Origin: JARFUG01 sp050485365
GTDB lineage: Bacteria > Desulfobacterota > Desulfuromonadia > Desulfuromonadales > JACZKF01
Direction of reading: 5' to 3'
Length of the DNA: 58,684 bases
Assembly (NCBI GenBank): GCA_050485365.1
Contig: JBJHBH010000013.1
Coordinates: 1 to 58,684, forward strand
In this document: positions 32,293 to 41,069 of the stretch, one piece after another
Numbering within the stretch: position 1 is the first letter of the stretch
Layout: every line of letters starts with the position of its first letter
Made by a program: the position numbers and the translations under genes
Notes under the pieces: generated by a model
The model's database searches: none
Seen by the model: only the letters and a program-made list of their open reading frames with translations
Told to the model about the DNA's origin: nothing

Positions 32293-34847
32293 CACGACAC
32301 GACGACGTTGACAAGGCGCCCGGGGACGACGATCACCTTGCGCACGCTCTTGCCTTCGATGGCGCGCGCGACGTTCCCCTCGGTCAGGGCGGCCTTCTCG
32401 ACCTGCTCCTGCGAAGCGTCGGCCGCCACAACGACTTTTCCGCGCACTTTGCCGTTGACCTGGACGACGATCGTCTTTTCATCTTCGACCAGAGCCGCCT
32501 CGTCCCACGCCGGCCATCCGGCCGCAGCCACACCCCCCTCGTGCCCAAGGCAGGCCCAGAGCTCCTCGGAGAAGTGGGGGACGAATGGGGCGAGCAGGCG
32601 CACGATCGATTCGAGCGCCTCGCGCAGCACGCCGGGGTTATCGCCCTTGGGTTCGAAGGTGTAGACGGCGTTGACGATCTCCATCACGGCCGCGATGGCG
32701 GTATTGAAGTGAAAGCGTCCGTCGATGTCTTCGGTGACCTTGCGGATGGTGCGATGGACTTGACGCCGCAGAACGCGGGCCTCTCCGTCGACATGATCGG
32801 GAATTTGCGCGTTTCGTACCGTTTCGAGGTTGTCGTAGACCGCCCTCCAGACACGGTTCAGGAAACGATAGCACCCTTCGACCCCCTGTTCGTTCCACTC
32901 CAGATCCTTCTCCGGGGGGGCGGCGAAGAGGGAGAAGAGCCTGGCCGTGTCGGCGCCGTAGCGCGAGATGAGATGGTCGGGATCGACGACGTTCCTCTTC
33001 GACTTGCTCATCTTTTCGTTGCGCCCCACCGCCGCCTCGGCACCGCACTTGGCGCATGTGCCGTCGGAGACCTCCTCGGGGTAGAGCCAGCCGTGGGAGG
33101 GGCACGAGCGGGTCTCCATGCAGACCATCCCCTGGGTGAGGAGGTTGCTGAAGGGCTCGTCGAGCTGCATCATCCCGAGGTCGCGCAGTACCTTGGTGAA
33201 AAAGCGCGCATAAAGCAGGTGCATGACGGCGTGCTCGACGCCGCCGATGTACTGGTCGACGGGGAGCCAGTGCTCGGCCCGGGCGCGATCGATGGGACCA
33301 GCGGTGAAGTCGGGGCAGGCGTAGCGGGCGAAGTACCACGAGCTCTCGACGAAGGTATCGAAGGTGTCGGTTTCGCGCCGCGCGGCGTCGCCGCACGTGG
33401 GGCAGGGCGTCTCGACGAAGGAGGCGCTGGTGGCCAGCGGATTTCCCGCGGCGCCCGAGAACGCGACGTCGGAGGGGAGAACGACCGGCAGATCCTTCTC
33501 CGGCACGGGGACGACGCCGCAGCGCGGGCAATAGATGACGGGGATCGGCGTCCCCCAGTAGCGCTGGCGCGAGACGCCCCAGTCGCGAAGACGGTAGTTG
33601 ACGCTCTTCTTCCCGAGCCCCTTCGCCTGGAGGAAGTCGGCGATCTTCTCCTTGGCCGCTTCGTTTTCCAGCCCATCGAATTGCCCCGAGTTGGTCATGA
33701 TGCCCGGACCGGTCCAAGCCTGCGTCATGGTCGCGGGATCGAGCGTCTCGCCCGGCGGTTCGATGACGACGACCAGGGGGAGATCGTACTTGCGGGCGAA
33801 CTCGAAATCGCGCTGATCGTGGGTCGGCACCGCCATGACGGCGCCTGTGCCGTACTCCATCAGGACAAAGTTGGCCAGAAAGACCGGCATCCGGCGACCC
33901 GTGACGGGGTTGATGCAGTAGGCGCCGGTGAAGACACCCTCCTTCTCCATCTCGTCGCTGGTGCGGCGGATCTTGTCCTGCCTGCGCACCCGCTGGATGA
34001 ACGCCTCGACCTCTTCGCGCCGCTCTGGCGTGACGATCTGCTGCACAAGGGGGTGTTCGGGGGCGAGACTCATGAACGTCGCGCCGAAGAGGGTATCCTG
34101 GCGCGTGGTGAAGACGCGGATCTTCCCCTCGGAACCCTCGAGAGGGAAGTCTATTTCGCATCCGGTGCTGCGCCCGATCCAGTTGCGCTGCATCGTCAGC
34201 ACCGACTCTGGCCATCCGGGCAGCGCGTAGGTCCCGTCGAGAAGCTCCTGGGCGTAGTCGGTGATCTTGAAGAACCACTGCTCGAGCTCTTTAGGCTCGA
34301 CCTCGCTGTCACAGCGCCAGCAGCGCCCGTCCTCGACCTGCTCGTTGGCGAGCACCGTCGCGCAGTCGGGGCACCAGTTCACCGAAGAGCTCTTCTTGTA
34401 GGTGAGCCCCCGCTCGTACATGCGCAAAAAGATGAGCTGCTCCCAGCGGTAGTAGTCGACGTCGCAGGTGGCGAATTCGCGCTCCCAGTCGTAGGAGAGC
34501 CCCATCTTCTTGAGCTGGGCGCGCATATTGGCGATGTTCTCGTACGTCCAGCGCGCCGGATGGGTGCCGTGCTGGATGGCGGCGTTCTCGGCCGGAAGCC
34601 CGAAGGCGTCCCACCCCATCGGATGCAGCACGTTGAACCCCTGCAGGCGCTTGAAGCGTGCGATCACATCCCCGATGGAGTAGTTGCGCACATGCCCCAT
34701 GTGAATGCGCCCCGAGGGATAGGGGAACATCTCGAGCAGATAGTATTTGGGACGCGAAGCGTCGTCGTGCGCCCGGAAGGCGCGGGACTCTTCCCACCGT
34801 TGCTGCCATTTGTTCTCGATGACGCCGGCGTCGTAGCGTTCTTGCAT
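32292..34847 (-). CDS. leuS: Leucyl-tRNA synthetase
   Basis: An 851-residue class I enzyme. HIGH motif: FPYPSGRIHMGHVRNYSIGD. The CP1 editing domain (about 220-420) includes TRQDTLFGATFM and YGTGAVMAVPTHDQRD. KMSKS motif: NEKMSKSKRNVVDPDHL. Zinc cysteine pairs appear (CPDC...CWRC; CPRCG; CPTCG; CAKCG). The start at 34847 has GGAGGTCCT before ATG (MQERYDAG). The 5' leader of about 70 bases holds nothing clear. Confidence 0.97.
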   Translation of the reverse strand: MQERYDAGVIENKWQQRWEESRAFRAHDDASRPKYYLLEMFPYPSGRIHMGHVRNYSIGDVIARFKRLQGFNVLHPMGWDAFGLPAENAAIQHGTHPARWTYENIANMRAQLKKMGLSYDWEREFATCDVDYYRWEQLIFLRMYERGLTYKKSSSVNWCPDCATVLANEQVEDGRCWRCDSEVEPKELEQWFFKITDYAQELLDGTYALPGWPESVLTMQRNWIGRSTGCEIDFPLEGSEGKIRVFTTRQDTLFGATFMSLAPEHPLVQQIVTPERREEVEAFIQRVRRQDKIRRTSDEMEKEGVFTGAYCINPVTGRRMPVFLANFVLMEYGTGAVMAVPTHDQRDFEFARKYDLPLVVVIEPPGETLDPATMTQAWTGPGIMTNSGQFDGLENEAAKEKIADFLQAKGLGKKSVNYRLRDWGVSRQRYWGTPIPVIYCPRCGVVPVPEKDLPVVLPSDVAFSGAAGNPLATSASFVETPCPTCGDAARRETDTFDTFVESSWYFARYACPDFTAGPIDRARAEHWLPVDQYIGGVEHAVMHLLYARFFTKVLRDLGMMQLDEPFSNLLTQGMVCMETRSCPSHGWLYPEEVSDGTCAKCGAEAAVGRNEKMSKSKRNVVDPDHLISRYGADTARLFSLFAAPPEKDLEWNEQGVEGCYRFLNRVWRAVYDNLETVRNAQIPDHVDGEARVLRRQVHRTIRKVTEDIDGRFHFNTAIAAVMEIVNAVYTFEPKGDNPGVLREALESIVRLLAPFVPHFSEELWACLGHEGGVAAAGWPAWDEAALVEDEKTIVVQVNGKVRGKVVVAADASQEQVEKAALTEGNVARAIEGKSVRKVIVVPGRLVNVVVS

Positions 34848-34917
34848 AGGACCTCCGCAGCCCGTGAGCGGCTGCGCATGCAGTGCGAAAGTCGGTTCAG
34901 CTCTCGACTCGCAGAAA

Positions 34918-34941
34918 CAGGAAAACCGGCGAGACGCCGGC
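34918..34941 (-). terminator. Possible terminator after infA
   Basis: On the minus strand GCCGGCG-TCT-CGCCGG followed by TTTTCC. The 6-7-bp stem is short and the T-run weak, so this is tentative. Confidence 0.5.
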
Positions 34942-35023
34942 ATTGTCCTCTTCAGATACCTCCGCCCTCGTGCGCGACGGCGAAGCCGCAGGCGGATGGA
35001 GGGATCGTGCGAGCTGGCCTACA

Positions 35024-35242
35024 TTACTTCTCGCGGTAGGTGATGCGCCCGCGGGTCAGGTCGTAGGGGGAGAGCTCAACCGTCACCCGGTCGCCGGGGA
35101 GAATGCGGATATAGAATTTACGCATCTTCCCGGAGATGTGCGCAAGGACGATATGCCCGTTGTCGAGCTTGACCCGGAACATGGCGTTGGGCAAAGGTTC
35201 GATGACCGAACCTTCGACTTCGATCGCTTCTTCTTTTGACAA
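35024..35242 (-). CDS. infA: Translation initiation factor IF-1, TTG start
   Basis: A 72-residue OB-fold protein: SKEEAIEVEGSVIEPLPNAM, FRVKLDNGHIVLAHISGKMR, then LSPYDLTRGRITYREK, the complete IF-1. AGGAGG sits 6 bases before TTG (35240-35242), and this gives exactly the usual length; the longer frame (35278) adds a 12-residue extension unlike the family. Confidence 0.96.
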   Translation of the reverse strand: MSKEEAIEVEGSVIEPLPNAMFRVKLDNGHIVLAHISGKMRKFYIRILPGDRVTVELSPYDLTRGRITYREK

Positions 35243-35296
35243 AGGGAGCCTCCTTGAGGGTGGAAAATCCGTCTCCACCTGAGAAATTGTCGAAAC

Positions 35297-35324
35297 TTAA
35301 CATAACCGTCCGGGGGATTGTCAA
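35297..35324 (-). promoter_or_regulatory. Probable promoter of infA
   Basis: On the minus strand TTGACA (35319-35324), 16-base spacer, TGTTAA (35297-35302). The -35 is consensus, the -10 weak. Confidence 0.45.
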
Positions 35325-35366
35325 CCCCGGAGAGCCGCAGCGGTCATTTTCCTGCATTTGAAACGC

Positions 35367-36425
35367 TCAAATGCCGCAGCGGCGTAGAATCTCCTGACAA
35401 ATCTGCGGCAGGGGCACGACCGCGTCGACGACGCCGGTGGCGATGGCCTCCTTGGGCATGCCGAAGATGACGCTCGACTCTTCGGACTCGGCGAGCACCG
35501 CCCCTCCCGCCTCCTTGATCCGGCGCACGCCCGTCGCCCCGTCGCTCCCCATGCCGGTGAGGACCACCCCCAGAAGACGGGAACCGTAGATCTCGGCGGC
35601 GGACTCGAACATGACGTCGACCGAGGGGACATAAAGCTGCCTGGAGGGCGGGTCGACGGGGTAGGCGAGCACCTCCCCCGCTCTTTTGCGAAAGGTGAGA
35701 TTCTTGCCGCCGGGGGTCAGCAGCACGCGCCCCGGGCGCATGACGTCGCCGCTTTCGGCTTCGCGGACCTCGAAGGCCGAGAATCGGTTGAGGCGCTCGG
35801 CGAAGGTACGGGTGAAATGCGGCGGCATATGCTGCGCCACCGCGAAGCCGATGGGCAGATGCTGCTGAAGGGCGGTGAAGATCGTCTGAAGGGCCTGGGG
35901 GCCCCCTGTGGAAGAGCCGATGACGACCTGATCGAAGCGAAGGCCTTCCGCTGCGCTCACAAGCGAAGGAGGCGGCGAAGAATCCTCCCTGGGCAGAGCG
36001 CCGCGCCGCGCCAGAATCTTCTTCATGTCGGTGCGCGAGATGTCGCGAACCTTGCGCTCCAGATCATCCCGGATATTGAAGAGCTCCGGCGAGATCTTCG
36101 CCGAGGGCTTGGCGACGAACTCGACGGCGCCGAAGTCCAGAGCCTTGAAGACGTCTTCATCGTCGGAGCGTGCCGACACGACGATCACCGGCGTGGGGCG
36201 GTTCTGCATGATGATGCGCAGGAAGGTGAAGCCGTCCATACGCGGCATTTCCAGATCGAGGGTGACCAGATCGGGCTCAAGGTCGATGACCTTTCGCAGC
36301 CCCTCCTCGCCGTTGACGGCATAGCCGATCACCTCGACGCCGCCGATCTCTTCGAGCATCTTGACGATGGTCCGGCGGTTGTAGGCCGAATCGTCGATGA
36401 CAAGGACGCGCACGCGGCGGCTCAC
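35367..36425 (-). CDS. cheB: Chemotaxis response regulator methylesterase CheB
   Basis: 352 residues: receiver domain (1-120) with phospho-acceptor Asp57 in LVTLDLEMPRMDG, a linker, then the methylesterase domain (about 165-350) with the catalytic Ser in VIGSSTGGPQAL, His in AQHMPPHFT and Asp in LTGMGSDGATG. It demethylates or deamidates receptor glutamyl sites. The start is GTG at 36425, overlapping the cheR stop as GTGA, with GGGAGG upstream. No receptor is encoded nearby. An 8-bp inverted repeat (35354-35374) spans the stop codon but has no T-run. Confidence 0.95.
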   Translation of the reverse strand: MSRRVRVLVIDDSAYNRRTIVKMLEEIGGVEVIGYAVNGEEGLRKVIDLEPDLVTLDLEMPRMDGFTFLRIIMQNRPTPVIVVSARSDDEDVFKALDFGAVEFVAKPSAKISPELFNIRDDLERKVRDISRTDMKKILARRGALPREDSSPPPSLVSAAEGLRFDQVVIGSSTGGPQALQTIFTALQQHLPIGFAVAQHMPPHFTRTFAERLNRFSAFEVREAESGDVMRPGRVLLTPGGKNLTFRKRAGEVLAYPVDPPSRQLYVPSVDVMFESAAEIYGSRLLGVVLTGMGSDGATGVRRIKEAGGAVLAESEESSVIFGMPKEAIATGVVDAVVPLPQICQEILRRCGI

Positions 36426-37294
36426 GACAGCCTCCCGGCTGATGGGAGCGCAGGTCGCTGGTAGACCATGTCGTGGGTGAAGTGGCGCAGAACGAAGGCG
36501 TTGCTGATGTTCATGAGCGATTCGGAATGGCCGAGGAGCAAAAAGCCTTCGGGCCTGAGGCGTTGGAAAAAGGTGTCGACGACGCGTTTCTTCGCATCGA
36601 GATCGAAATAGATGATGACATTGCGGCAGAAGATCACGTCCACCGTCCCGAGAAGCCCGACGCGGGGAGTGTCGAAAAGGTTCAGGTGACTGATCGTCAC
36701 AAGATTCCTCACCTCGTCGCAGATCCGGAATTTTCCGTCGACTTCGTGAAAGAAGCGAGTTCGATGGTCGCGGCTGGTTGCCCGGAAGGAAGACTCGCCG
36801 TAAACACCCTTTCGGGCGATCTGCAACACTCTTTGGCTGATGTCGGTGCCGATGATCTCGACATCCCACCCCCGAAAACCGCTGGAGTCGAGGATCAGCA
36901 TGGCGATAGTGTAAGGCTCTTCACCGGTGGAGCACCCGGCGCTCCAGATCCTGAGGTGCTTGTTCCCTTCGGCCTCTTTGCGTCCGCGGATCTCGGGGAG
37001 GATCTCCTGGGTGAAGGTCCTGAGCTGGAAGTCTTCCCGGAAAAAATAGGTCTCGTTGATGGTCAGCGCGTCGACGACCTCAGAGAGCTCCTGATCCTTC
37101 CCTTTGCCGTAGCGCAGCAGGTAGTAGTAATCCTTGAAGCTCTTGAGCTGATGCTGCTGCACGCGTCTTCCGAGGCGTTTTTGCAGAATATACTTGGAGT
37201 TCTCGCAGAAATGCAGCCCGCAGTGCTGGTAGACGTAGTCGCGCAGCAGCCGGAACTCCTCATCGCTCATCGGGATATCAGGGGCGAAAAACAT
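36422..37294 (-). CDS. cheR: Chemotaxis protein methyltransferase CheR
   Basis: About 290 residues. N-terminal helical domain (LRDYVYQHCGLHFCENSKYI), then SAM-binding core: LRIWSAGCSTGEEPYTIAML and VIFCRNVIIYFDLDAKKRVV. It methylates receptor glutamates with SAM. ATG at 37294 follows the HEAT-gene stop by 6 bases; the upstream GGGAGAG overlaps that stop. Confidence 0.96.
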   Translation of the reverse strand: MFFAPDIPMSDEEFRLLRDYVYQHCGLHFCENSKYILQKRLGRRVQQHQLKSFKDYYYLLRYGKGKDQELSEVVDALTINETYFFREDFQLRTFTQEILPEIRGRKEAEGNKHLRIWSAGCSTGEEPYTIAMLILDSSGFRGWDVEIIGTDISQRVLQIARKGVYGESSFRATSRDHRTRFFHEVDGKFRICDEVRNLVTISHLNLFDTPRVGLLGTVDVIFCRNVIIYFDLDAKKRVVDTFFQRLRPEGFLLLGHSESLMNISNAFVLRHFTHDMVYQRPALPSAGRLS

Positions 37295-37300
37295 CAAAGA

Positions 37301-39313
37301 TCACTCTCCCGAAGTCCCGAGCTGATCGAGGAGGTCGCGCAAGTGCTGACGCACCAGATCGTCCTCTTCGGCATGAAGTCTCCCCTCCAGAATCGAACGG
37401 CTGCTCGCGCCGACCAGCTCTGCGAGTGCGCGGGCGAAGGTGATGCGCACATCCCAATGCCGGTGCCCGATGAGGTCGTTGCACACGCCGGGAATCCAGT
37501 CGCGGCGCCCGCTTTGCACCAGGAGCTGCAGGGCGACCTTGACCACTTCCTCGTCGTCGTGCCCGAGCGCCTTCTCGAAATACCGCTGGACGTCGCTGCA
37601 GCCGAACTGCGAAAGGACTTCGAGCGCGGCGATGGTGACGAGCCCAACCGGATCGTCCACCGCGCTGGCGACGGCGTCTGCGGCGCTCTGCGCCCCGAAT
37701 CGCCCCAAAGAGCGCACCGCGGCGGCGCGCACCCAGATGTCCTCATCGTGCAGGGCAGAGCGAAGCGCCTGCAGCGCCTCGGGCTCGGCCGTCTCCCCGA
37801 GAAGCTGCACGGCCTCCTGCCGAACATCGCTCTGCTCGTCGGTCAGCGCAAGGACGAGGGCGGGCAGATGCCGCCGCTCGGCCCGGCCCCCAAGGGCGCG
37901 AATGGCGGCCTGGCGGACGACGGGCGATTCGTCCTTCATCGCCAGCGCCAAGGCCTGATCGACCCCGGGAGCGTCGAGCCCGCCGAGAGCGAGGACGGCG
38001 AGACGGCGCTGCTCGGGAGCGTCGGCCTGAAGATAGGGCGAAAGAGCGTCGAGAGCCTTGGCGGGGTGACGCGCGCCCAAGGAGGAAAGAGAACCTTGCG
38101 CGGCTGCGCGCACCTCGGGCGACGAGTCGTCCAGATGCTGCGCCAAAGCGCCGATGGTTGACGCCGTCCCGACCTTGCCGAGGGCATCGGCGCTGGCCGC
38201 ACGCAGCGACGCATCCTCACTTGCGAGCCCCTTCAGCAGATGGCCGTCGGCGTCGCCGCAGCGGCTGTGACCGATGACGAAGGCTAGACAGGCCCGGGTG
38301 GGCGAGTCGGCCTCGGCCCACAGATCGGTGAGGCTGCACAGGGTGCTGCGCCCCAGGTGCACCAGAGCCTCCAGGGCGAGATCCCTCGTTTCGGGGTCGA
38401 GGGCCAGGGGGAGGAGACGGGAGGCGAAGCGGCCGTCCTGGCAGATCCCCAAAAGCGTAACGGCCGCGGTGCGCACCTGCGGATTGGCGCTCTCCAGCAG
38501 CCGCGACAACGACTCGGGCACCGCGCCGCCGGCCGTTGCGCTGAGGGCCTTTGCGAGGTCCTGCCAGTGGTGGTGAGCGATTTTCTCCAACGCCACTGCG
38601 GCGGATTCCCGGACGTTGCGAATCTCATCGGTCAGCCCATCGACCAGAAGAGGGATCGCGCTGTCCGCGCGCAGTTGTCCGAGGCAGTCGAAGAGGGCCT
38701 TTCTCAGCAACCGATCCGCAGCGAAGGGGAAGAGGCGCTCGACGGGGACGTCGGTCCGCATGCGCCCCAGGGCGTCGAGGACGACGAAGCGAAAGGAGAG
38801 CTCGGACCCTTCGAGGGCATCAAGCAGATGGGGGATGGCGTCGCCGGAGCCGATCTTGCCGAGGTTCTCCGCCGCCGCCGCACGGACGTTCTCATCGGCG
38901 TCGCCGAGCGCCTCGACCAAAGCCTCGGTCGCGGCCGGATCGCCGATCTCCCCCAGGATGTCGCAGGCGAACTTGCGCACGTCGCGATCGGCGCTGCGCA
39001 CCTCCTTCAGCAGCGTCGCGACGGCCCGTCGCCCCAGGGCGATGAGGATTTCCACCGCCGTGTTGCGCAGACCGGCGTTGTCGTCCGAATAGAGGAGCCC
39101 GGCGATCTCCCCGCTCAGCTCCGGGGCCCCTTGCGAAGCAAGAAAGAGCTTGGTGGCCTCTTTGCGGATGCGCCAGCTCTCATCGCCGAGGGCTCCGAAG
39201 AGCGCGCGCGGATCGGCCGCTGCGCCCGAGGGGCACAGGAGCCGAAGGGCGGCGAGCCTGTTCTCCTCGTCATCGGAGCTCATCAGACGCTGAATCATCT
39301 GCTCATCTGCCAC
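37301..39313 (-). CDS. HEAT-repeat protein of the chemotaxis operon
   Basis: About 670 residues, made almost entirely of HEAT/PBS-lyase-type repeats of roughly 31 residues, e.g. VREVRSADRDVRKFACDILG, DPAATEALVEALGDADENVR, SFRFVVLDALGRMRTDVPVE. No catalytic motif. The start is GTG at 39313, with AGGAGG 5 bases upstream; an earlier in-frame start to 39376 lacks it. Such repeat proteins act as scaffolds, and a HEAT-repeat protein sits in one Myxococcus che cluster. Here it lies between CheW and CheR and may bind CheW, CheR or the array. Confidence 0.82.
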   Translation of the reverse strand: MADEQMIQRLMSSDDEENRLAALRLLCPSGAAADPRALFGALGDESWRIRKEATKLFLASQGAPELSGEIAGLLYSDDNAGLRNTAVEILIALGRRAVATLLKEVRSADRDVRKFACDILGEIGDPAATEALVEALGDADENVRAAAAENLGKIGSGDAIPHLLDALEGSELSFRFVVLDALGRMRTDVPVERLFPFAADRLLRKALFDCLGQLRADSAIPLLVDGLTDEIRNVRESAAVALEKIAHHHWQDLAKALSATAGGAVPESLSRLLESANPQVRTAAVTLLGICQDGRFASRLLPLALDPETRDLALEALVHLGRSTLCSLTDLWAEADSPTRACLAFVIGHSRCGDADGHLLKGLASEDASLRAASADALGKVGTASTIGALAQHLDDSSPEVRAAAQGSLSSLGARHPAKALDALSPYLQADAPEQRRLAVLALGGLDAPGVDQALALAMKDESPVVRQAAIRALGGRAERRHLPALVLALTDEQSDVRQEAVQLLGETAEPEALQALRSALHDEDIWVRAAAVRSLGRFGAQSAADAVASAVDDPVGLVTIAALEVLSQFGCSDVQRYFEKALGHDDEEVVKVALQLLVQSGRRDWIPGVCNDLIGHRHWDVRITFARALAELVGASSRSILEGRLHAEEDDLVRQHLRDLLDQLGTSGE

Positions 39314-39430
39314 GAAAACCTCCTGCCCCTCCACAATAAAATCGCACCAATTTTGTTCACAACCAACACGCACCACGGACCACGACGGCGAAACGATCCA
39401 CCGAGAATGAACGGCGAGCGCCCGCCCCGA

Positions 39431-39958
39431 TCAGGCTCGGGCGACGCTCTGTTCCGGGAGGAGAATGTTCTCCAGATCGATTTTCTCTTCGCTCGAAAGG
39501 ATCATCTTGAGATTGAGCAGCAGCACCAGATCGTCTTCGCGCCGGCACACGCCGGAGAAGAAATCGGCGCCCCTGCCCTTGAGAAACCTGGGGGTAGGCA
39601 GAACCTCCTGGCGGGAATAGCGCCTGACTTCGGTGACCTCATCGACCACGAGCCCGATGATCTTCTTTTCGACGGTGCAGATGATGACGCGGGTCTTGCG
39701 CGTGACGTCCGCGCTCTGCTCGAAGCGCTTGCGCAGATCGACCACCGGGATGACGGCCCCGCGCAGATTGATGACCCCTTCGACGAAGGGAGGGGCCTTG
39801 GGCACGGGGGTCAGCTTCAAAGGGCGGATGATCTCCTTGATCCGCATGATGTCGATGGCGTAGAGCTCCGCGCCGATGCGCAGGCACGCCACCTGAAGCT
39901 CGTTGCGCCTCCCCTGCTGCGGGGCGCAGGCCGTCGAGAGATCGGTCTGTGCGGTCAT
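39431..39958 (-). CDS. cheW: CheW-type coupling protein (second copy)
   Basis: A 175-residue CheW fold that couples receptors to CheA: QVACLRIGAELYAIDIMRIK, PPFVEGVINLRGAVIPVVDL and the last segment LVVDEVTEV. A C-terminal extension of about 30 residues includes LLLNLKMILSSEEKIDLENI. It overlaps the response regulator stop by 4 bases (ATGA). Confidence 0.92.
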   Translation of the reverse strand: MTAQTDLSTACAPQQGRRNELQVACLRIGAELYAIDIMRIKEIIRPLKLTPVPKAPPFVEGVINLRGAVIPVVDLRKRFEQSADVTRKTRVIICTVEKKIIGLVVDEVTEVRRYSRQEVLPTPRFLKGRGADFFSGVCRREDDLVLLLNLKMILSSEEKIDLENILLPEQSVARA

Positions 39959-40326
39959 TTCATCAGAAAACGCTGAATGGTCTCGATAACCATCGCGGAT
40001 TTGAAGGGTTTGGTGATATACCAGTCGGCCCCGACCTTTTCGCCTCGGGCCATATCCTCGCGGCTCTTCTTGGCGGTCAGCATGATGACGGGGATATGCC
40101 TGGTCTGCTGGTTGCTCTTGATCCGGCGACAGACCTCGAATCCGTCTATCTCCGGCAGCATGATGTCGAGCAGCACCAGATCGGGGTGCTCCTCCTCGAT
40201 GGCGTCGAGGGCAGCCTGTCCGTTGGGGACGCCCAGAACGTCGTACCCTTTGGAGGTCAGCAGGATGCTCTCAAGCTTGAGCAGGCTCTCTTCGTCTTCG
40301 ACGATCAGGATCTTTTTCTTGGACAC
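39955..40326 (-). CDS. Response regulator (single receiver domain)
   Basis: 123 residues: a receiver alone. KILIVEDEE, phospho-acceptor Asp54 in LVLLDIMLPEIDGFEV, the switch Thr in IPVIMLTAKK and Lys in WYITKPF. It resembles PilH/CheY-type output proteins more than a transcription factor because no DNA-binding domain is present. It is the second receiver in the operon, besides CheY. Confidence 0.93.
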   Translation of the reverse strand: MSKKKILIVEDEESLLKLESILLTSKGYDVLGVPNGQAALDAIEEEHPDLVLLDIMLPEIDGFEVCRRIKSNQQTRHIPVIMLTAKKSREDMARGEKVGADWYITKPFKSAMVIETIQRFLMK

Positions 40327-40350
40327 CGACCACTCCTTTCTTTCTGAATC

Positions 40351-41055
40351 TCAGATCAGTTCGGCGTCGATGACGCTGGGGAGTTGCAGCAGGATCATCA
40401 TACGATCCTGGTGCCGCCCCACCCCTTCTACCAACTCACGGTCGATCCCCGTGAGGACGGCCGGCGGAGGCTCGATGGTGCGTGTCGAGAGCTGAACGAC
40501 CTGGGAGATGTTATCGACCAGAAGGCCGACGATACGATCCTCCACCTGAGAAACGATTATCCTCGAAACGTCGGAAATTTCGACCTTCCCCAGCTTGAGA
40601 CGCTGCTTGAGATCGAAGACAGGGATGATGATCCCCCGCAAAGAGATGATTCCGAGGATGAACCCCGGAACGCGTGGAATATCGGTAATCTCCCTGGGCT
40701 TAATTATCTCGCGAATAAAAGCGATGTCCAGAGCGTATTCCTCTTTATCCAGGACAAAGGTGAGGAACTTGCGAAGACCGCTCTCATCCTTTTCCAGACG
40801 CCCGGAAACCGCCTGCATATACGACTCTTCGGTCGCCAGCTCCATCTCCAACGGGGCGGCAAAGAGCGCGGCGAGCGGATCGTCCTCGGGGGACTCGCCA
40901 GCGCGGGCAACCGCCGCGTGCTCGGCACGCATCTCGCCGTGCGGCGGGGTGCCCTGCACCGGGCGCGGCGCGTCCGTCGACGTTTTCGGCGGGGTCGCGG
41001 CGCCCTCGTCCTTTTGAGCCGATTTCGCCTTTTTGCGTATGGCAGCAAGGTCCAT
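40351..41055 (-). CDS. cheW: CheW-type coupling protein with long N-terminal extension
   Basis: 234 residues. The N-terminal 95 residues are charged and low complexity (MDLAAIRKKAKSAQKDEGAA), then a CheW domain follows: FVLDKEEYALDIAFIREI, VPGFILGIISLRGIIIPVFD, RIVGLLVDNISQVVQL. ATG at 41055 lies 14 bases downstream of the ATPase stop. The extension is a candidate contact for another subunit. Confidence 0.9.
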   Translation of the reverse strand: MDLAAIRKKAKSAQKDEGAATPPKTSTDAPRPVQGTPPHGEMRAEHAAVARAGESPEDDPLAALFAAPLEMELATEESYMQAVSGRLEKDESGLRKFLTFVLDKEEYALDIAFIREIIKPREITDIPRVPGFILGIISLRGIIIPVFDLKQRLKLGKVEISDVSRIIVSQVEDRIVGLLVDNISQVVQLSTRTIEPPPAVLTGIDRELVEGVGRHQDRMMILLQLPSVIDAELI

Positions 41056-41069
41056 GGTGACGTCCTGCG

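Noticed and set aside
35354..35374. Inverted repeat GCATTTGA/TCAAATGC after cheB as a terminator
   Set aside because: AT-rich 8-bp stem with no T-run on either strand; at best a weak structure.
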